From Micractinium sp. NFX-FRZ (Eukaryota > Chlorophyta > Trebouxiophyceae > Chlorellales > Chlorellaceae): a stretch of DNA of 46,208 bases. Location of the stretch: contig JAPTJF010000480.1 in NCBI GenBank assembly GCA_029339195.1, positions 1 to 46,208 of the forward strand, read 5' to 3'. The notes below the pieces were generated by a model that worked only from the letters and a program-made list of their open reading frames with translations, was not told the DNA's origin and ran no database searches. Of this stretch, positions 34,152 through 45,896 are shown piece after piece; position 1 is the stretch's first letter; each line of letters begins with the position of its first letter. Both the position numbers and the translations under genes were made by a program.

Positions 34152-34839
34152 GTGGCAGCGCCAGGCTGGCGCTCTGAGGCTGCCCTCCTGGGCAACGGGA
34201 GCGCGCACAGGCCACTGCACACATCCACCCTGCAGGCTGCCCAGCTGCCTGGTGAGCCTGGAGCGCCAACGGCGCCCCGTGCACCTGCCCACCCCCTGGC
34301 AAATGTCAGAAGCAGGTGCTGCCTGCAGCAGCTTCCAGACCAGGCGCATTTGCTTTGATAGCTGGTACATTACTCGCATTTGCCAGTTTCATGTAAGCCA
34401 TTCGTTTAAATAGCAAGCACGTGGTGAGATGGCAAGTTTGAGATGAAGAGGAGGGCAGCAGAGGGGTTGAGGTTGATGAAATGACGTGGCACAGGGCCGT
34501 CAGGTGGCAAGAACGTGCAGAGGGGCACAGCTATGGCAGAAAAGCGGCAGCAGGAAAGGAGAGGGTAGGACAGAGGGGGGGGGGCAGTGCCAGAAGGGCG
34601 GCACGCAAAGGGTCCGCAGCGAATACAGGTACCATAGTGTATAAACAGCAGGTTGAAGCAACGCGCAGGAAGAAAAGGCATGCGCAAAATTTCATGAGAG
34701 CCTTTGAGCGAAAACATGGTATCAACTTGAGTAGTGAAGTTGAGTTTCAGAGGAGGTCTCGGTCCCTGTCACATCACTCGACCGCCGCTCAGGGCGCCTT
34801 CACAGCATGCAGCAGCAGGGAGGCTGACAAACGCCACTA
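34152..34839. other. Convergent intergenic region
   Basis: Lies between copy B (+) and the ZIP transporter (-). It contains a plus-strand TGTAA at 34392-34396 and a G-run near 34576-34584. No coding exon was recognised. Confidence 0.55.
34392..34396 (+). terminator. TGTAA poly(A) signal
   Basis: TGTAA 241 bp after the copy B stop codon, a typical distance. Confidence 0.5.
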
Positions 34840-37800
34840 CTAGAGTGTGAAGAGCAGCAGGGAGGCCGCCATGACTACCATGCCGGCGATGACGCACGTC
34901 GTGGCCACGCTGTCCTTGGGGTCGTAGCGCAGTGCGGTGGGGATCAGCTCCTTCACGCTGATGTACACCATCATGCCTGGGGGGGAGGGGGAGGGGGAGG
35001 GGGAGGGCAGGAGGAGGTGGAGTTGCTGTGTGGGAAGGGAGGGTTGGCAGCAGGCTGGTGCTGTGCACTTCAATAAAAAGCAGCAAGCCAGCAAGGCTCT
35101 GCCACTGTCCTTGCGCTGCAGCACCAAGGCAGAGCCACAGGGAGGCAGGCAGGCAAAGTGTCCCTTCGGACAGCCCAGCCGGCGCTGCGTGTGGTGCCTC
35201 CACACTGCAACAGCTCAATCACCAGCCACCCGCCGCCAGCCCAAACACATACTGCCAAGCAAAGTTGCCGTTGTGTTCAGCTTAAGCTAGCTTAATGATC
35301 CAGCAGCAAACACCGCTCACCCGCCACCAGGCCAAACACGATGGCAAAGGAGAGGCTGGTGCTGTCGCCATCCAAAATGAGGTAGCCCACGAGTGCGCCC
35401 AGAGGCTCAGACATGCCGGACAGCAGGGCCCACATGAAGCCCTGCGGGGGCAGGCAGGGGGGAGCGTGCTGGATCAAGCAAGCCCAGCGGGCACATGACA
35501 ACGCCCAGCCAAGTGGCTGAAGGTGAGGCTGCTGCGGGTGCCGAGCACAACCGGAGGGTGGCACTATAAACCATTCACTGTGCCTGCCGATTTTGCATGC
35601 CCCGATCAATTCGCGCTGCCACTGCTCTTGCCACTGAACCTGCTGCCCATGCTCTGTCCCGCACAGCAAACAAGCACCCAGCTGCACCGGGATTCCGGCT
35701 GCCCCCGCCTCCCGCTCCCTTCCCGGGCCCCGCCCCCGGCTTCACCTTCCAGCGGCTGCCGGTGGCGTAGTAGATGGGCATGGCGACGCAGATGCCCTCG
35801 GGGATGTTGTGCATGGCGATGGCCACCGCCAGGCCCACCCCCACCTTGGTGTCCGCCAGCGCACCCACAAAGGTGGCCAGGCCCTCGGGGAAGTTGTGGA
35901 TGAAGATGGCCAGGGCGGTGAGCAGGCCTGCGGGGGGCGGTGGCGGGGGCAGTGGAACCAAGCACAGGGGGAGGTGCTGTGTGAGGCGGTGCAGGAGGGA
36001 AGCTGTGGGTGTGCAGGTGGCCAGGGCGGGGAGCGGGCCTGTGTGGGTGAAGAGTTGAAGGGCGGCAGCACACTAGGAGGCGGTGTGCAAGCGGGCAGGC
36101 AGGAGGTCAGGCAGCCTGCACCCACCCCACCCCCCTGCATCTACAACCCCCACCCCACCCCTCCCCACTCACCCATCTTCTTCAGCATGAACGAGTGGTG
36201 GTCGCTCTCCATGATCTCAACCACGGCGGGGGGCGTGCGCGAGGTGGTGGTCACTGCTGCCGGGTCACCCTGCCGGCGGGGAAAGCACACACACATGCAA
36301 TCTTATAAGTGGCCACAACTAGCCAGCGTGGAAAAGCTGCTTGCCTGCCCATCGTGTGCCCGCCCACTGTGTTCCTGGGTGTGCCCTGCTGCCAAAAGCA
36401 GCCTGCAGCGCCAAGCAACCCCAGCGGTAGTTCCGCCGCCAGCAGCAGCAGCAGCGGCAGCAGCAGCAGCAGGCAGCAGCAGAAGCAGCAGCGGGCAGCA
36501 GCAGCGGCAGGCAGCCGCGCCTCACCGGATCATCCATGCCGCCGTGCCCGCCCTGCTGCTCCCCATGCACCACCCCGGGGCTTGTGGCCGCCACCACTGC
36601 TCCCGTCACAGAATCGCAGGGCTCGGGAAGCATCCCCGGCGCCGACATGCTCATGCTGCCGCAGCCGTCGTCGCTAGCCGAGCTGCTGCATGGGGGCGTG
36701 CCGCTAGCCGCAGCTGCGGCTCCTGCATCTGCTGCCAGCCTGCCGGCCTCCACATCGAATGCTGCTGCTGCTGCTGCTGCTGCGCTTGATGCTGCGTTTG
36801 GTGCTGCACGTTCTTCTCCGCCTGCTTCTGCTGCTGCTGCACCATCACCGGCGCCGCCGTTCTGCTGTTTGCTCATGGACAGCACTCGTGGTGGTGAGCT
36901 GGCGCTGTCCGTCGGCTGGTGCCGCTGCCGCCGCTGCTGCTTGTGCCCCAGTGCCGCCCTGTCTTCATATGCCAACAGGTTAGCTGTGGACATGCTGGCG
37001 CCGGCGCTGCCTGCCACGGCACGGCGCTTGGACTGCCGGTCGCTGACATGCACCAGCACGTGGACCACCTGAGGGGGAGAAGCGTGCCAGAGGTATCATT
37101 TGAGTGAGCGTCGCGGGCTTCTAAAAGGCGTGCAGTGGTGAAGGGGTGCCCCAGGGGTGGCCAGCCCAGGTCAGGCAACCCTGCCTGCAGACGTATCCGC
37201 ACCCCTCCACCATCAACAGCAACAACTGCTGACAAAATCTGCACCCATCAGTCAGGGAGGGCCCCACCTTGTCCAGCAGCGCAATGACCGCCATGCCGCC
37301 GAAGAAGCAGAGGGTGGCCCAGCGGAAGGCGGCGTCGCTGGAGGCGCCCACGCCCTGGAATGCATCTATCGACTTGCGCATGAAGATCTCGCCAAAGGAG
37401 ACAAAGCTGCATGCGGCGTGGGTGAGGGGAGCAGTGCCAAAATGGTTGGGGTGCAGCGCGCATACTGTGGTGGCGTTACAACGAGGGGTTCTCGCCAAGG
37501 AGACGACACGGCACGGCAGAATAGGGCTCGGAGTGCGGGGAGGGTGGGCGAGGGGGGTGGGCAAGAATCTGCGACATACACTCACTCGCGTGAGCAGCAT
37601 GCACATCAGTTGTGCAGCACCCAATCCGAGCGGCATGCACATTGACATCTTGCCACCTACGTGTGCAGAGTGCACAGCAACATCCAGCTTTCAGCAAGCA
37701 AGCACGGCAGCAGCAACGGCGGGCGTCACTCACAGCATCACTCCAGCAGCGAAGCCCAAGGAGCCGGCCAGCAGGCGGGGCTGCGCCAGATTGGTGCACC

Positions 37801-37885
37801 ACACAATGCAGGCGCCTATGCAGGTGGCCATTCCAGAGGCCGCCACCAGGCCAAACGCCAGCCCGACATTCCCTTGTGCCACCAT
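34840..37885 (-). CDS. ZIP-family metal transporter (GufA/ZupT-like)
   Basis: Moves divalent metal, probably zinc, into the cytosol across a membrane. Exons 37885-37734, 37406-37268, 37068-36526, 36269-36173, 35927-35746, 35441-35321 and 34976-34840 give about 456 residues. Early membrane segments ([54 protein letters not shown]) are followed by a loop of about 180 residues rich in Ala, Gln and Gly with a poly-Ala run and few His. Then come the metal-site helices [17 protein letters not shown] and [19 protein letters not shown], the [16 protein letters not shown] segment, [17 protein letters not shown], and a last hydrophobic helix. ATG 37885 has a good context (CGGATGG), but a further 5' exon is possible because the frame is open upstream to an acceptor at 37918. 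Confidence 0.88.
34979..35010. repeat. (GGGGGA)n tract at the last ZIP intron acceptor
   Basis: About four GGGGGA units. Read on the minus strand they form the pyrimidine tract directly before the acceptor of the final ZIP exon. Confidence 0.8.
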
Positions 37886-39208
37886 CCGTGCGCGTGCCGC
37901 AGGCCGCGTCGCGACTTCTGCACAACGGAGAGAGGAAGGCGTGACAGTGCACACAGTTCAAGGACAGTGCAGAGGGGTGGAAGACGCGCTGCTGACAGCA
38001 ACGTGCAGCCTACCAAGGCAGCAGGTGAGTCGGCAGTGGCGGCGGCGGCACCGGCGGCGAGCAGCTTCAAGTACTTGCGCCTACAGCTCCGCCTCCCAAG
38101 CCTCTCGTCGCCGGCTCCTGAGTACATACCTAGAAGCGCGAGGCGCCCGGGCGGGCGCGAGTCCGCTGGAGGAGGCGCACTGGGGCAGTGCGGAGCTCCC
38201 AACCACCGTTTTAGAGACAAGGTTTTGGTCGAGGCCGACGCAACTGGGCCAACACGAGCCGCGTCCCCAAGCGTAGTGAGCAACCGCGGCAAGCGCTCTC
38301 TGGCGAAGAACGTGCGCTGTAGTCTGTGCGATTAGCAAAAGGGGCGCATGGCGGGCGGGAGGCTGGTTGGAAGCAGGGGCTGGAGAACAGAGCACTGCAG
38401 GGGCTCAGCGCCATGGGATCCCAGCCAGCATGGCGGCAGCCCATCTGTAGACATCTGGCACCCCTTGAAACCAGCCATGGACTCCCATCGAAGGGTCAGG
38501 AGCAGCATGCAGCTAGCAAGTTGTGCCACACCACCTCACTTACGTGTGTGATGAGGCCTGTAGGCAATCGGCAGCGAAGTGCAGCCAGCAGCACGGAGCT
38601 GCAGGGGCTGGTGGGTGTGTGGGCCTGCGCCCTGCATTGTGACTGTTGCTTGCAGCACTGTTACCCTCTGCAGCATTCTCTGTGTACGTACGCCAATGCT
38701 TAATTTCCTTCACTTTCACAGAGAGTGGCTGTAGGGTGCCAACGGCAGCGGAAGCGGCAGCGGAGCGCCCTGCAAACTGACGGGCAAAACCCGCATTGCG
38801 CGCATATAGCAAGTCTGCCGGCAAATCCAAGCAAGGCAGGTATACCACTGCTGTCTGGCGCAGATGCTCAAGGCACCTCTCAATCCGGATGTGCAAACAA
38901 GCGTGGTGCCGGCCACCAGCGCTCTTCTATTTATAGGGCAACGCGAGTGGCTCGCAGGGGTCCCACATGGGGATGTGCTACATGAAATGAGAGGATCCAG
39001 GTTTTATAAAACCACGAACAAATGGAGGGTTTAAGGCCTGAGGTTCACAAGGGAATGAAATGCGACATCCAGGGACAGCTGACCGAGCAGCAGGGCGGGC
39101 CCGGCTGCAGCGGGCACCACAGCGGGCCGGCAGCAAGCAGCTAGCAGGCCAGGTGGAGGCGCCGTGCAGCCAATCGGCCCGAGCTGCCTTGCTGGCTCGC
39201 CGCCGCCC
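37886..39208. other. Intergenic, 1.3 kb
   Basis: 5' region of the ZIP gene and 3' flank of the immunophilin gene, both on the minus strand. Frame is open for some distance upstream of the ZIP ATG, so part may be a 5' exon. A TATA-like CTATTTATAG near 38927 and a palindrome GGTTTTATAAAACC at 39000-39013 stand out. No further gene was supported. Confidence 0.45.
39000..39013. repeat. 14-bp perfect palindrome with TATAAA core
   Basis: GGTTTTATAAAACC equals its own reverse complement and is AT-rich against a GC-rich background, about 200 bp past the immunophilin stop codon. Confidence 0.7.
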
Positions 39209-42200
39209 TCACGCCTGCTCCATTGCCTCTCCATCCACCGCTGCCGCCGCATCCCCGCTGGCAGCGGCCGCTGCGTCCTCCCCAGCTGGTGCCGCGCCCT
39301 CTGCAGCTTCTGCCGCCGCGCCCGCGCCGCTCACGCTGAGCCCCTTCATCATGCCCGCCCACAGCCCCCGCTCCTTCTTCACAGCTGCCGCCTGGGCCAC
39401 CTTGAACTTCTTGAGGAGCAGCTTGAAGTCGGTGCTGTCGGCAGCCTGCACGCGGGGCAGAGCAGGGCGGGGCGGAACGGGGCGCTCTGCCAGAAGAAAG
39501 CAGTACAACAGCAAGCAAGCACACAGGCAGCTGGCCGCAGGGGGGTGGAGACACATGGGGAGGAGGGGCTCCAAAGCGTGGCTGCCGCTACAGCTCAACG
39601 TTGCAGCCGCAGCTACAGCCACACGCACGCCTTACGGGAGGCATGTGCTCCTCCTGCCCACTAACAGGTCACCCCCCACCCCCCAGTCACTTGTTCACCC
39701 CACCCACCTCGATCAGCCCCTTCTTGATGTCCAGCTCAGCCTCCACAAAGTCCTTGGTCTCCATCCACGACTGGGCGCGCCGGTACAGCGCCTTGAGGTT
39801 GCCGCCGTCGTGCTCCAGCACCTGCTTGGGACGGGGCAGGGCCAGGTGAGATTGAAGGAGGAAAGCATGGGAGAAAGGCACATGCAGAGGGTGGAGGGCG
39901 CTGGCAGCGGCCCTGCAGCTGCAGCCCAGCGGAACGTGGATGCAGGCAGATCACCACGCGGGACCCCAGAACTGAGGGCTGTGCGGCTGCCATGCTGCGG
40001 GAGCCTCCGGGGCAGGGTCGGACGAGAGTTAGAAGGCGGGATGTGGTGGGAGGCGAGGGCAGGGCAGGGGGGCAATATGAGCACACAGGTGGGCAGGCCA
40101 GTTCGCGGGAGTGGGAAGGCGCGTGGGGTGGGGCGGCAGCAGGAGGGGCCACACTGCCCCGCAGCTCTCTGACGTCTCAGTCCGCTCCTGGATTCACAGT
40201 GGGAACATGAGACACACCCACCTTGTCCGCCGCCTTGCGCGCCTCCACCGGGTTGCCCAGCTTGAGCTGCGCCGCCGCCAGGTTCAGGTTGCAGCTCTTC
40301 TTCACGTCACGGGACGCCTTCTTCTCATCGGCGCTGAACTGCTCGTCCATCCTGCAGCCAGTGGAGTGCGAGCAAGTTTGAACGTATGGTTCACGTCGGT
40401 GGCAGGCGGCGGGTTGCACGCCCAACTGACACACACACTTGGTCTAACCGAACTGTTGCAACCCAAGGTGCCCGCACACTCCTTGGACGGCTTGTTAGGC
40501 GGCGGTGACTCCCCAGCAGCCCACGCCGCCTTGTTACACCCCATGCATCGGCTCGGCATACTGCGCTACAATGGTGCCCAGCCCCGAGATGCCCAGGGCT
40601 GCCCCTTTCCTGAAATGCTCCCCCCACTCACTCGATGGCCTCCATGGCCTTGTTGTACCGCTGCACCGCCTTGGCGTACTGCCCCGCCTTGAATGCCGCG
40701 TTGCCCTTCTCCTTCAGCGCGCCCGCAGCAGCCAGCTTCTCGGCAGTGTCCATCTCCCAGGTGTCCTTGGCCTGCGGCGGAAGGGCGTACATACGGTAAG
40801 TACAACTTGGAGTCAAGTGAATGGGAAGCTGTGGCTGCCAGCTTCTGAGCAGACCCTTAGGAGTGTGCGCAATGCCACCTCCACTGCCCCTGCAGTACCC
40901 TGGTAAAGCAAACCAGTGTGGTGTCATGCGCAGCATCATCACTCCCGCCCTGCAGTACCACCCCCTGCGATACCCCATCCCTGCAGTACCTTGACGAAGC
41001 TGACCAGGGTCACGTCGTACTCCACGGTGGACCCCGCTGGCACCGTGGCCAGCGGCTGCTGCGAGTCCTGCAGCAGGGGCACACCAGCAGAGGGGCGGCA
41101 GGGGCGGAGGGGCACGGGTGAGGCGGTATGGAGGTGAGAGCTGGTTGTGTGATGCTGCTGCTGCTGTCGGGCGGAAACACACACATGCATGCCGGTGCCC
41201 AAAGCTGGTGCCGTTGGGCCGAAGGAAAGATGGGGACCCTGGCAGGCCGGCATCTGGACACGCCCCGCTGCACAGGTCAAGCGGCCCCTAATCTGCCCCG
41301 CCACCCTACACCCCACGCACCTTGTCTCCAAATGCGTACTGCGGGGCGATGGTCACGATGGCATGCTCCCCCTCCTTCATCTTCATCACTGCCTGGTCCA
41401 GGCCCTCGACCACCTGGCCTGCAAGCATACGACGTACAGAGGAAGCATGCGGTCTTCAGTCTGCTTCAGTCGCTGAAGTTTGAGTCTTCAGCGAACTCTG
41501 GTCAGGCAGGCGGGGGGAGCAGGCGGGCACAGGCAGGCAGGTGGGCAGACAGGCAGGCAAGGGGGCAGGCAGGCAGGCGGGCGGACACCTGCCACGCTGC
41601 CCAGCTGATGCTGCCTCATTAGCCATGCCAACCGCCCCAGCTGGCATCCTGCCTCACCCTCATCGGTGGTGAACTGCAGCGGGGCGTCGGCGGGCTTCTC
41701 ATCAAACACGGTCCCAGAGGGCAGCACGCGTGCGGTGTAAGTGACGGTGACCTGGGCGCCTGCATGTGGGTGGAGGGGTGGGCGTTTATGGGGTGGAGCG
41801 GTCAGGAGGTGAACCGCGGTGAAGCGGGTGGGTGAGGAGGGCTGGCGCGGGTGGGGTGGGTTCAATGAGGCCTGCGGGTTGGGCGCCATGGCACGAGTAT
41901 GCCAACCACGCACCCTCTTTGCCCAGACTGCCCATGTTGAGCTGCCACAACCCCCAGCTCCCCTGCCTGCCTGGTGTCGTCTAATTACACTCTACTGGAC
42001 ACGGGTAAGTGACAGATGCCTCTGGCGATGGCGCGCGCCCCCTCACCTCTCAACCCCAATCCCAAGCCCATCCCCACCCACCCCAGGCCTGCACACGCAC
42101 ACGCCCACAGCCCTCCCCACAGACACCCACCGCCCCCTCTCACCAGCGTTTGGCTTCTTCCACTCCTCCGTGTCCAACAACGTCTTCTTCATCACTAGCC

Positions 42201-45200
42201 CGTCGACTGCACAATGGACAGGAGGAGGGCCGGGGGAAGGGCGGCAGGCAAGCAGGAGATGGGATGATCATCGGAAGGAGGGCAGGTAAGAGCAAGGAGG
42301 GGCGTTTTGTCATCGCTGCTGGTTGGCCAAAGCACAACATGCCTGCCCTTCTGGACCTCCCCCCTCCAACCTGCACTGCACACACACACATCCGAGTTCA
42401 GTACGGCATGCCTCCCGTGCACTCCCCCCTTCCTCACTCACACGTCACTTTCTCCACCTTCTTCCAACCCAGCAGCGTCATCTCAATCTCAAGGGTCGCG
42501 CCGGGGGGCACCTCAGCACCACGCCCCTCGTCCCCAAAGCCGTCTGCGGGCAGGGGTAACAGCAGGTGTGGGGGCCAGGCACGGGTGAGCATGCTGAGGG
42601 ATTGAGGAGAAGCGACATCGACTAGCACTGTGGCAGGGTGGGCAGGAACCAGGCGGTGCCCAGCTGTGCTGACCCATCGACTGGCAAGCGGCCCAAGGAA
42701 GGCCCGCACACTCAGCACTTGCGCTTGAAGCTCACAAACATCTGGACTCTTCGCCCCACAAGCGTTGACGATAGATCAATGAACCACCCCTAGCGCACTC
42801 ACACTCAGGCTTCACAATCATCTTCACCTCCTCCCCCTTCTTCATCGTGGCAGCAGCTGCAGCCAGCAGGGTGGGGGCGGCGTGAGCGCAGGGTGAGGGT
42901 GAGGGTGGGGGCAAGGTGGGGGCAGGGTGAGGGCAAGGTGAGGGGAGGGTGAGGGCACAACTGGGGCTGGACGGCATGGAAGAGCGCAAGTCGGCGACGA
43001 ACAGGCTGTGCCTCTGTGTCAAACAGCCAGAAACGCATGCGCAGCACGTGGGATGTTGGATGCCGCCATGAGAATGCTGCTATCTGCCCGCTCTACAACT
43101 CGCCACCAAACTGCTCCCACCCCCCTCCAAAGCATGCAGCCCTCGCCCCAACCAGTAGCCTGCTCCTTCACCCACGCTTCCCCCTTGCTGCTATGCCATG
43201 CCGCGCACCCCATCCTCCACCACTCGACCCAGCCCCCCAAGCCCCCCATTCCTGCGCACCTGTGGCGATGGCGCGGCAGAAGTGGGCCTGGGACAGCTCA
43301 AATTCCTCACCCTCCTCGGGGGTGGTGTAGAAGGGCTCCGCTGCACCCTGCACCCGCGCGCTGAAATGCACGCACACCTCATCCGCAGGCAGGGGCTTGG
43401 CCCAGCCGCTGCCCTCGGTGACAATCGTCTTGATCACGCCGCCGTCACCTGCACATGCGACAGGAGAGGAGGCGGTGACAGCCGGGCCAAGAGCTTCCTA
43501 AAGGCAGCACATTCATATTGAAGCACGTCAACATTGCATGTCGCGCGGCAAGAGGCAAAATTTACTCTTTCAGGTGCGTGCAAAAGGCACGACTTGGCTG
43601 CATCCGCAGCTGCTTATTACAATCAAGGATACAAGCGCAGAAGCAAGAACACACGTGGATGCAAATGCGCGCATGAGTGCCTCACCGGCAATGTCCTTCA
43701 CGCTCTTCCAGTCAATCAACTCCACCTCGAACACCTGCACAGGGGAGAGCAGGGGTTCGGGCAGGTGAGGTGATGGCACGGACCGAATGGTCAACAGTGG
43801 GAGAGGCAAGGCAAAGGAAGCAGGACGGAAACCAGGCAGTCAGGCATGGGCATGGTGGGGCAGGGTGGGTGGGAGGTCCATGAGCAAGTGCGGTGGGACG
43901 TTGGCGCAGCGGGACACGCCCCGACTCCCCGTCCTGCCGCCCTCTCCTCTGCTGCCAGCAGCCCACAGCCTCCCTGCCCACCTACCAGGGTGGCACCCCC
44001 GGGGATCTTGGGCGGGGAGCCGCTGTCGCCGTACCCGTACTCTGAGGTGATGGTCAGCTTGGAGACCTGCATTATTTAAAAACCGAAAACAGGGAGGGCA
44101 TTCAATTTAGGTATGGAAAGTTGACCGCAGGTCCCCGCACCCGTGCTCTGAGGTGGTGGTCAGCTTGGGCACCTGTGCTCTTTCAAAAGCAATTGATACT
44201 GCTTGCACGCAGGTCCGCTCACGCCTCAGGTTTGCAGTGGGGGCCTTCCGGCAGCTGCAGAACCACCAGTGAACACAGTACTGCGTGGCACATACAAGCT
44301 TGCCTTTCCCCACGTTATTCCTTACCTCGCCCTTCTTCATGGTGGCAACACCCAGGTCCCACCCCTTGATGACCTGGCCTGCGGGACGAGAGGCACGGGA
44401 GGGGGGCAAGGAAAGAAAGAGGAGGGAGAAATTCGTTTATTGAGGCCACATATGGCACATGAAGCCTGCCACACCAGCAAGGCCCACAACAAGCGGCGGC
44501 TAAGGCAAGGGAAGCAGTCGGCCAGGAGCACCCATGGCCTCAGCCCGCTGTCCTCAGCCCGCTGTGCTGCACGCGCCAGCCTGTCGTGCTGACGTGGCGG
44601 CGGTGCTGACGTGGCGGCGGCACCCACCCTGGCCCAGCGTGAACTCAAACGGCTCGTCCCGGTCGCGGCTGCTGTCGAACTTGTCGCCGTCAGTGAGGGT
44701 GCCCACATAGTGGACTGCAGAAGCAGGAATGGGAAGGCAGAGCGTGCGCCAAATTAACTTACAGGCGGCACAGACGGATGCTGCGAGGGAAACAAGCTGC
44801 GGGGGGGTAGCAAGCCTGCTTGGCGCCACCGGTTAGGGTGCGCAGCACATCGATTGCCCTGGCGTGGAGGGAGGGCGACAGGGAGCTTGTCCGGCTCCAT
44901 TCACAACCGCCACTCAACTGGACTTCAGCACCCTTGGTTCATCACTCCCTCATCTTGATGCCCCTCACGCAACCCCTCCCTCACTCACCCTTGACCTTGT
45001 CCCCCTTCTCTGGCTCCTCCCACCCAGTGCCAGGCTTGATGATCTCCTTGCTCACGCCGCCGTCCTCCTGCAGGGCAGCAGTGGTACGATTACGAGTTCG
45101 GTTGGGGTTCAGAGCAACAGCATCATGTTGAAGGGCACGTCTTCTTCTTGCTCACGCCGCCTGTGCTCCTGCACAAGGGCAGCTGAGTCATCGAGGTCAC

Positions 45201-45896
45201 GAGGCTCGCGCCACCCTTCCATTCCCAACTCCCCTAAAGCTCAGCACAAAAGCATGTGCGTGCACAGCACCCACCCAGATGGGCCCTTGAGCAGCACTCT
45301 GCTTTGTGAAACGCAGTGCAGCAGAGCAGCCCAGCCGCGCCCGCTCACCGTGATGCGCACCACCTTGCCGGGGGCATCCGGCTGGGACAGGGCGTCTTCA
45401 AAGTCGGCGCCATCGCCGCCCGCCGCAGCTGCAGAAGCACACCGCAGGACCATGCACAGAGGGTGTGAGCATGAGGAGGAATGGGGCCAGGGCGTTTTGA
45501 GCGGGTGCCGGGTGGCAACAGCCGGGAGGCCATGCATGGCGGCAGCTTGCTGCCGCTGTGGGATGCCACCCCCCTGCCTCTGTGCAAGGCACAGTCGTTG
45601 CATTGCACACCAGGGAGTGCGATGTCACGGGTAATGCCGATCACAGCAGTGCAGGCTTGCAGGAGTGCGACTGGCGGGCGGCGGCGGTTCCGGAGGCGGG
45701 CGGGGCCTCCGGAAAGGCTGGCGGCAGCGGCGGCAACGCGCACTTTCGCAGCGATGGCGCATTCTACGTGATCCAACGTGATTTTCACATTTTCATAGCA
45801 ACAGGCACGAGACCCGCAGGGTAGTGCAGTCTCCCAGTCTCGCTGCTGCTGCCCACCTTCGCGCATCATCTCGGCAGCAGTTTTGAAACCGTCCAT
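39209..45896 (-). CDS. Multidomain FKBP-TPR peptidyl-prolyl isomerase (ROF1/FKBP62-like)
   Basis: Eighteen exons, with a strong start (CACCATGG, 45896), give about 591 residues. Domain 1 (about 41-156) keeps the FKBP active-site set: VHYVGTL, KFDSS, FEFTLG, VIKGWD, EYGYGD and a VFEVELIDW strand. Domain 2 (157-271) has the fold ([27 protein letters not shown]) but lacks the Phe-Asp pair and the V-I-x-x-W motif. Domain 3 (272-385) keeps TVFDE and QYAFGD but has VVEGLD with Leu for Trp. Three TPR helix pairs (386-513: [52 protein letters not shown]) suggest Hsp90 binding. The tail (514-591) is basic and then Ala/Glu-rich. Plant ROF proteins act in heat stress; a similar role is inferred. Exons: 45896-45857, 45428-45349, 45067-44989, 44714-44628, 44378-44326, 44066-43986, 43734-43686, 43448-43260, 42856-42803, 42543-42442, 42206-42144, 41759-41658, 41418-41321, 41067-40990, 40771-40632, 40351-40222, 39821-39708, 39445-39209. 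Confidence 0.92.
41520..41586. repeat. Imperfect CAGG/GCAG repeat
   Basis: A run of GGCAGGCAGG-type units in an intron of the immunophilin gene. Similar CCTG tetramer runs occur at 24697-24751 and 30816-30845. Confidence 0.7.
42889..42955. repeat. GGTGAGGG-type minisatellite
   Basis: Irregular repeats of GGGTGAGGG and GGGGGCAAGGT fill an intron of the immunophilin gene between domain-2 exons. On the coding strand it is a long pyrimidine-rich tract. Confidence 0.7.

Noticed and set aside
35809..36789. A 326-codon plus-strand frame over the ZIP gene
   Set aside because: Antisense to clear ZIP exons; Ala/Ser/Gln-rich with no motif.
37918..38292. Extra 5' exon for the ZIP gene (opening MYSGAGDER)
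   Set aside because: The visible donor (phase 0) does not match the phase needed at the 37918 acceptor, so I kept ATG 37885.
39060..40172. A 370-codon plus-strand open frame
   Set aside because: Lies antisense to FKBP exons, has biased composition and no recognisable motif; it is a shadow of the GC-rich coding strand.
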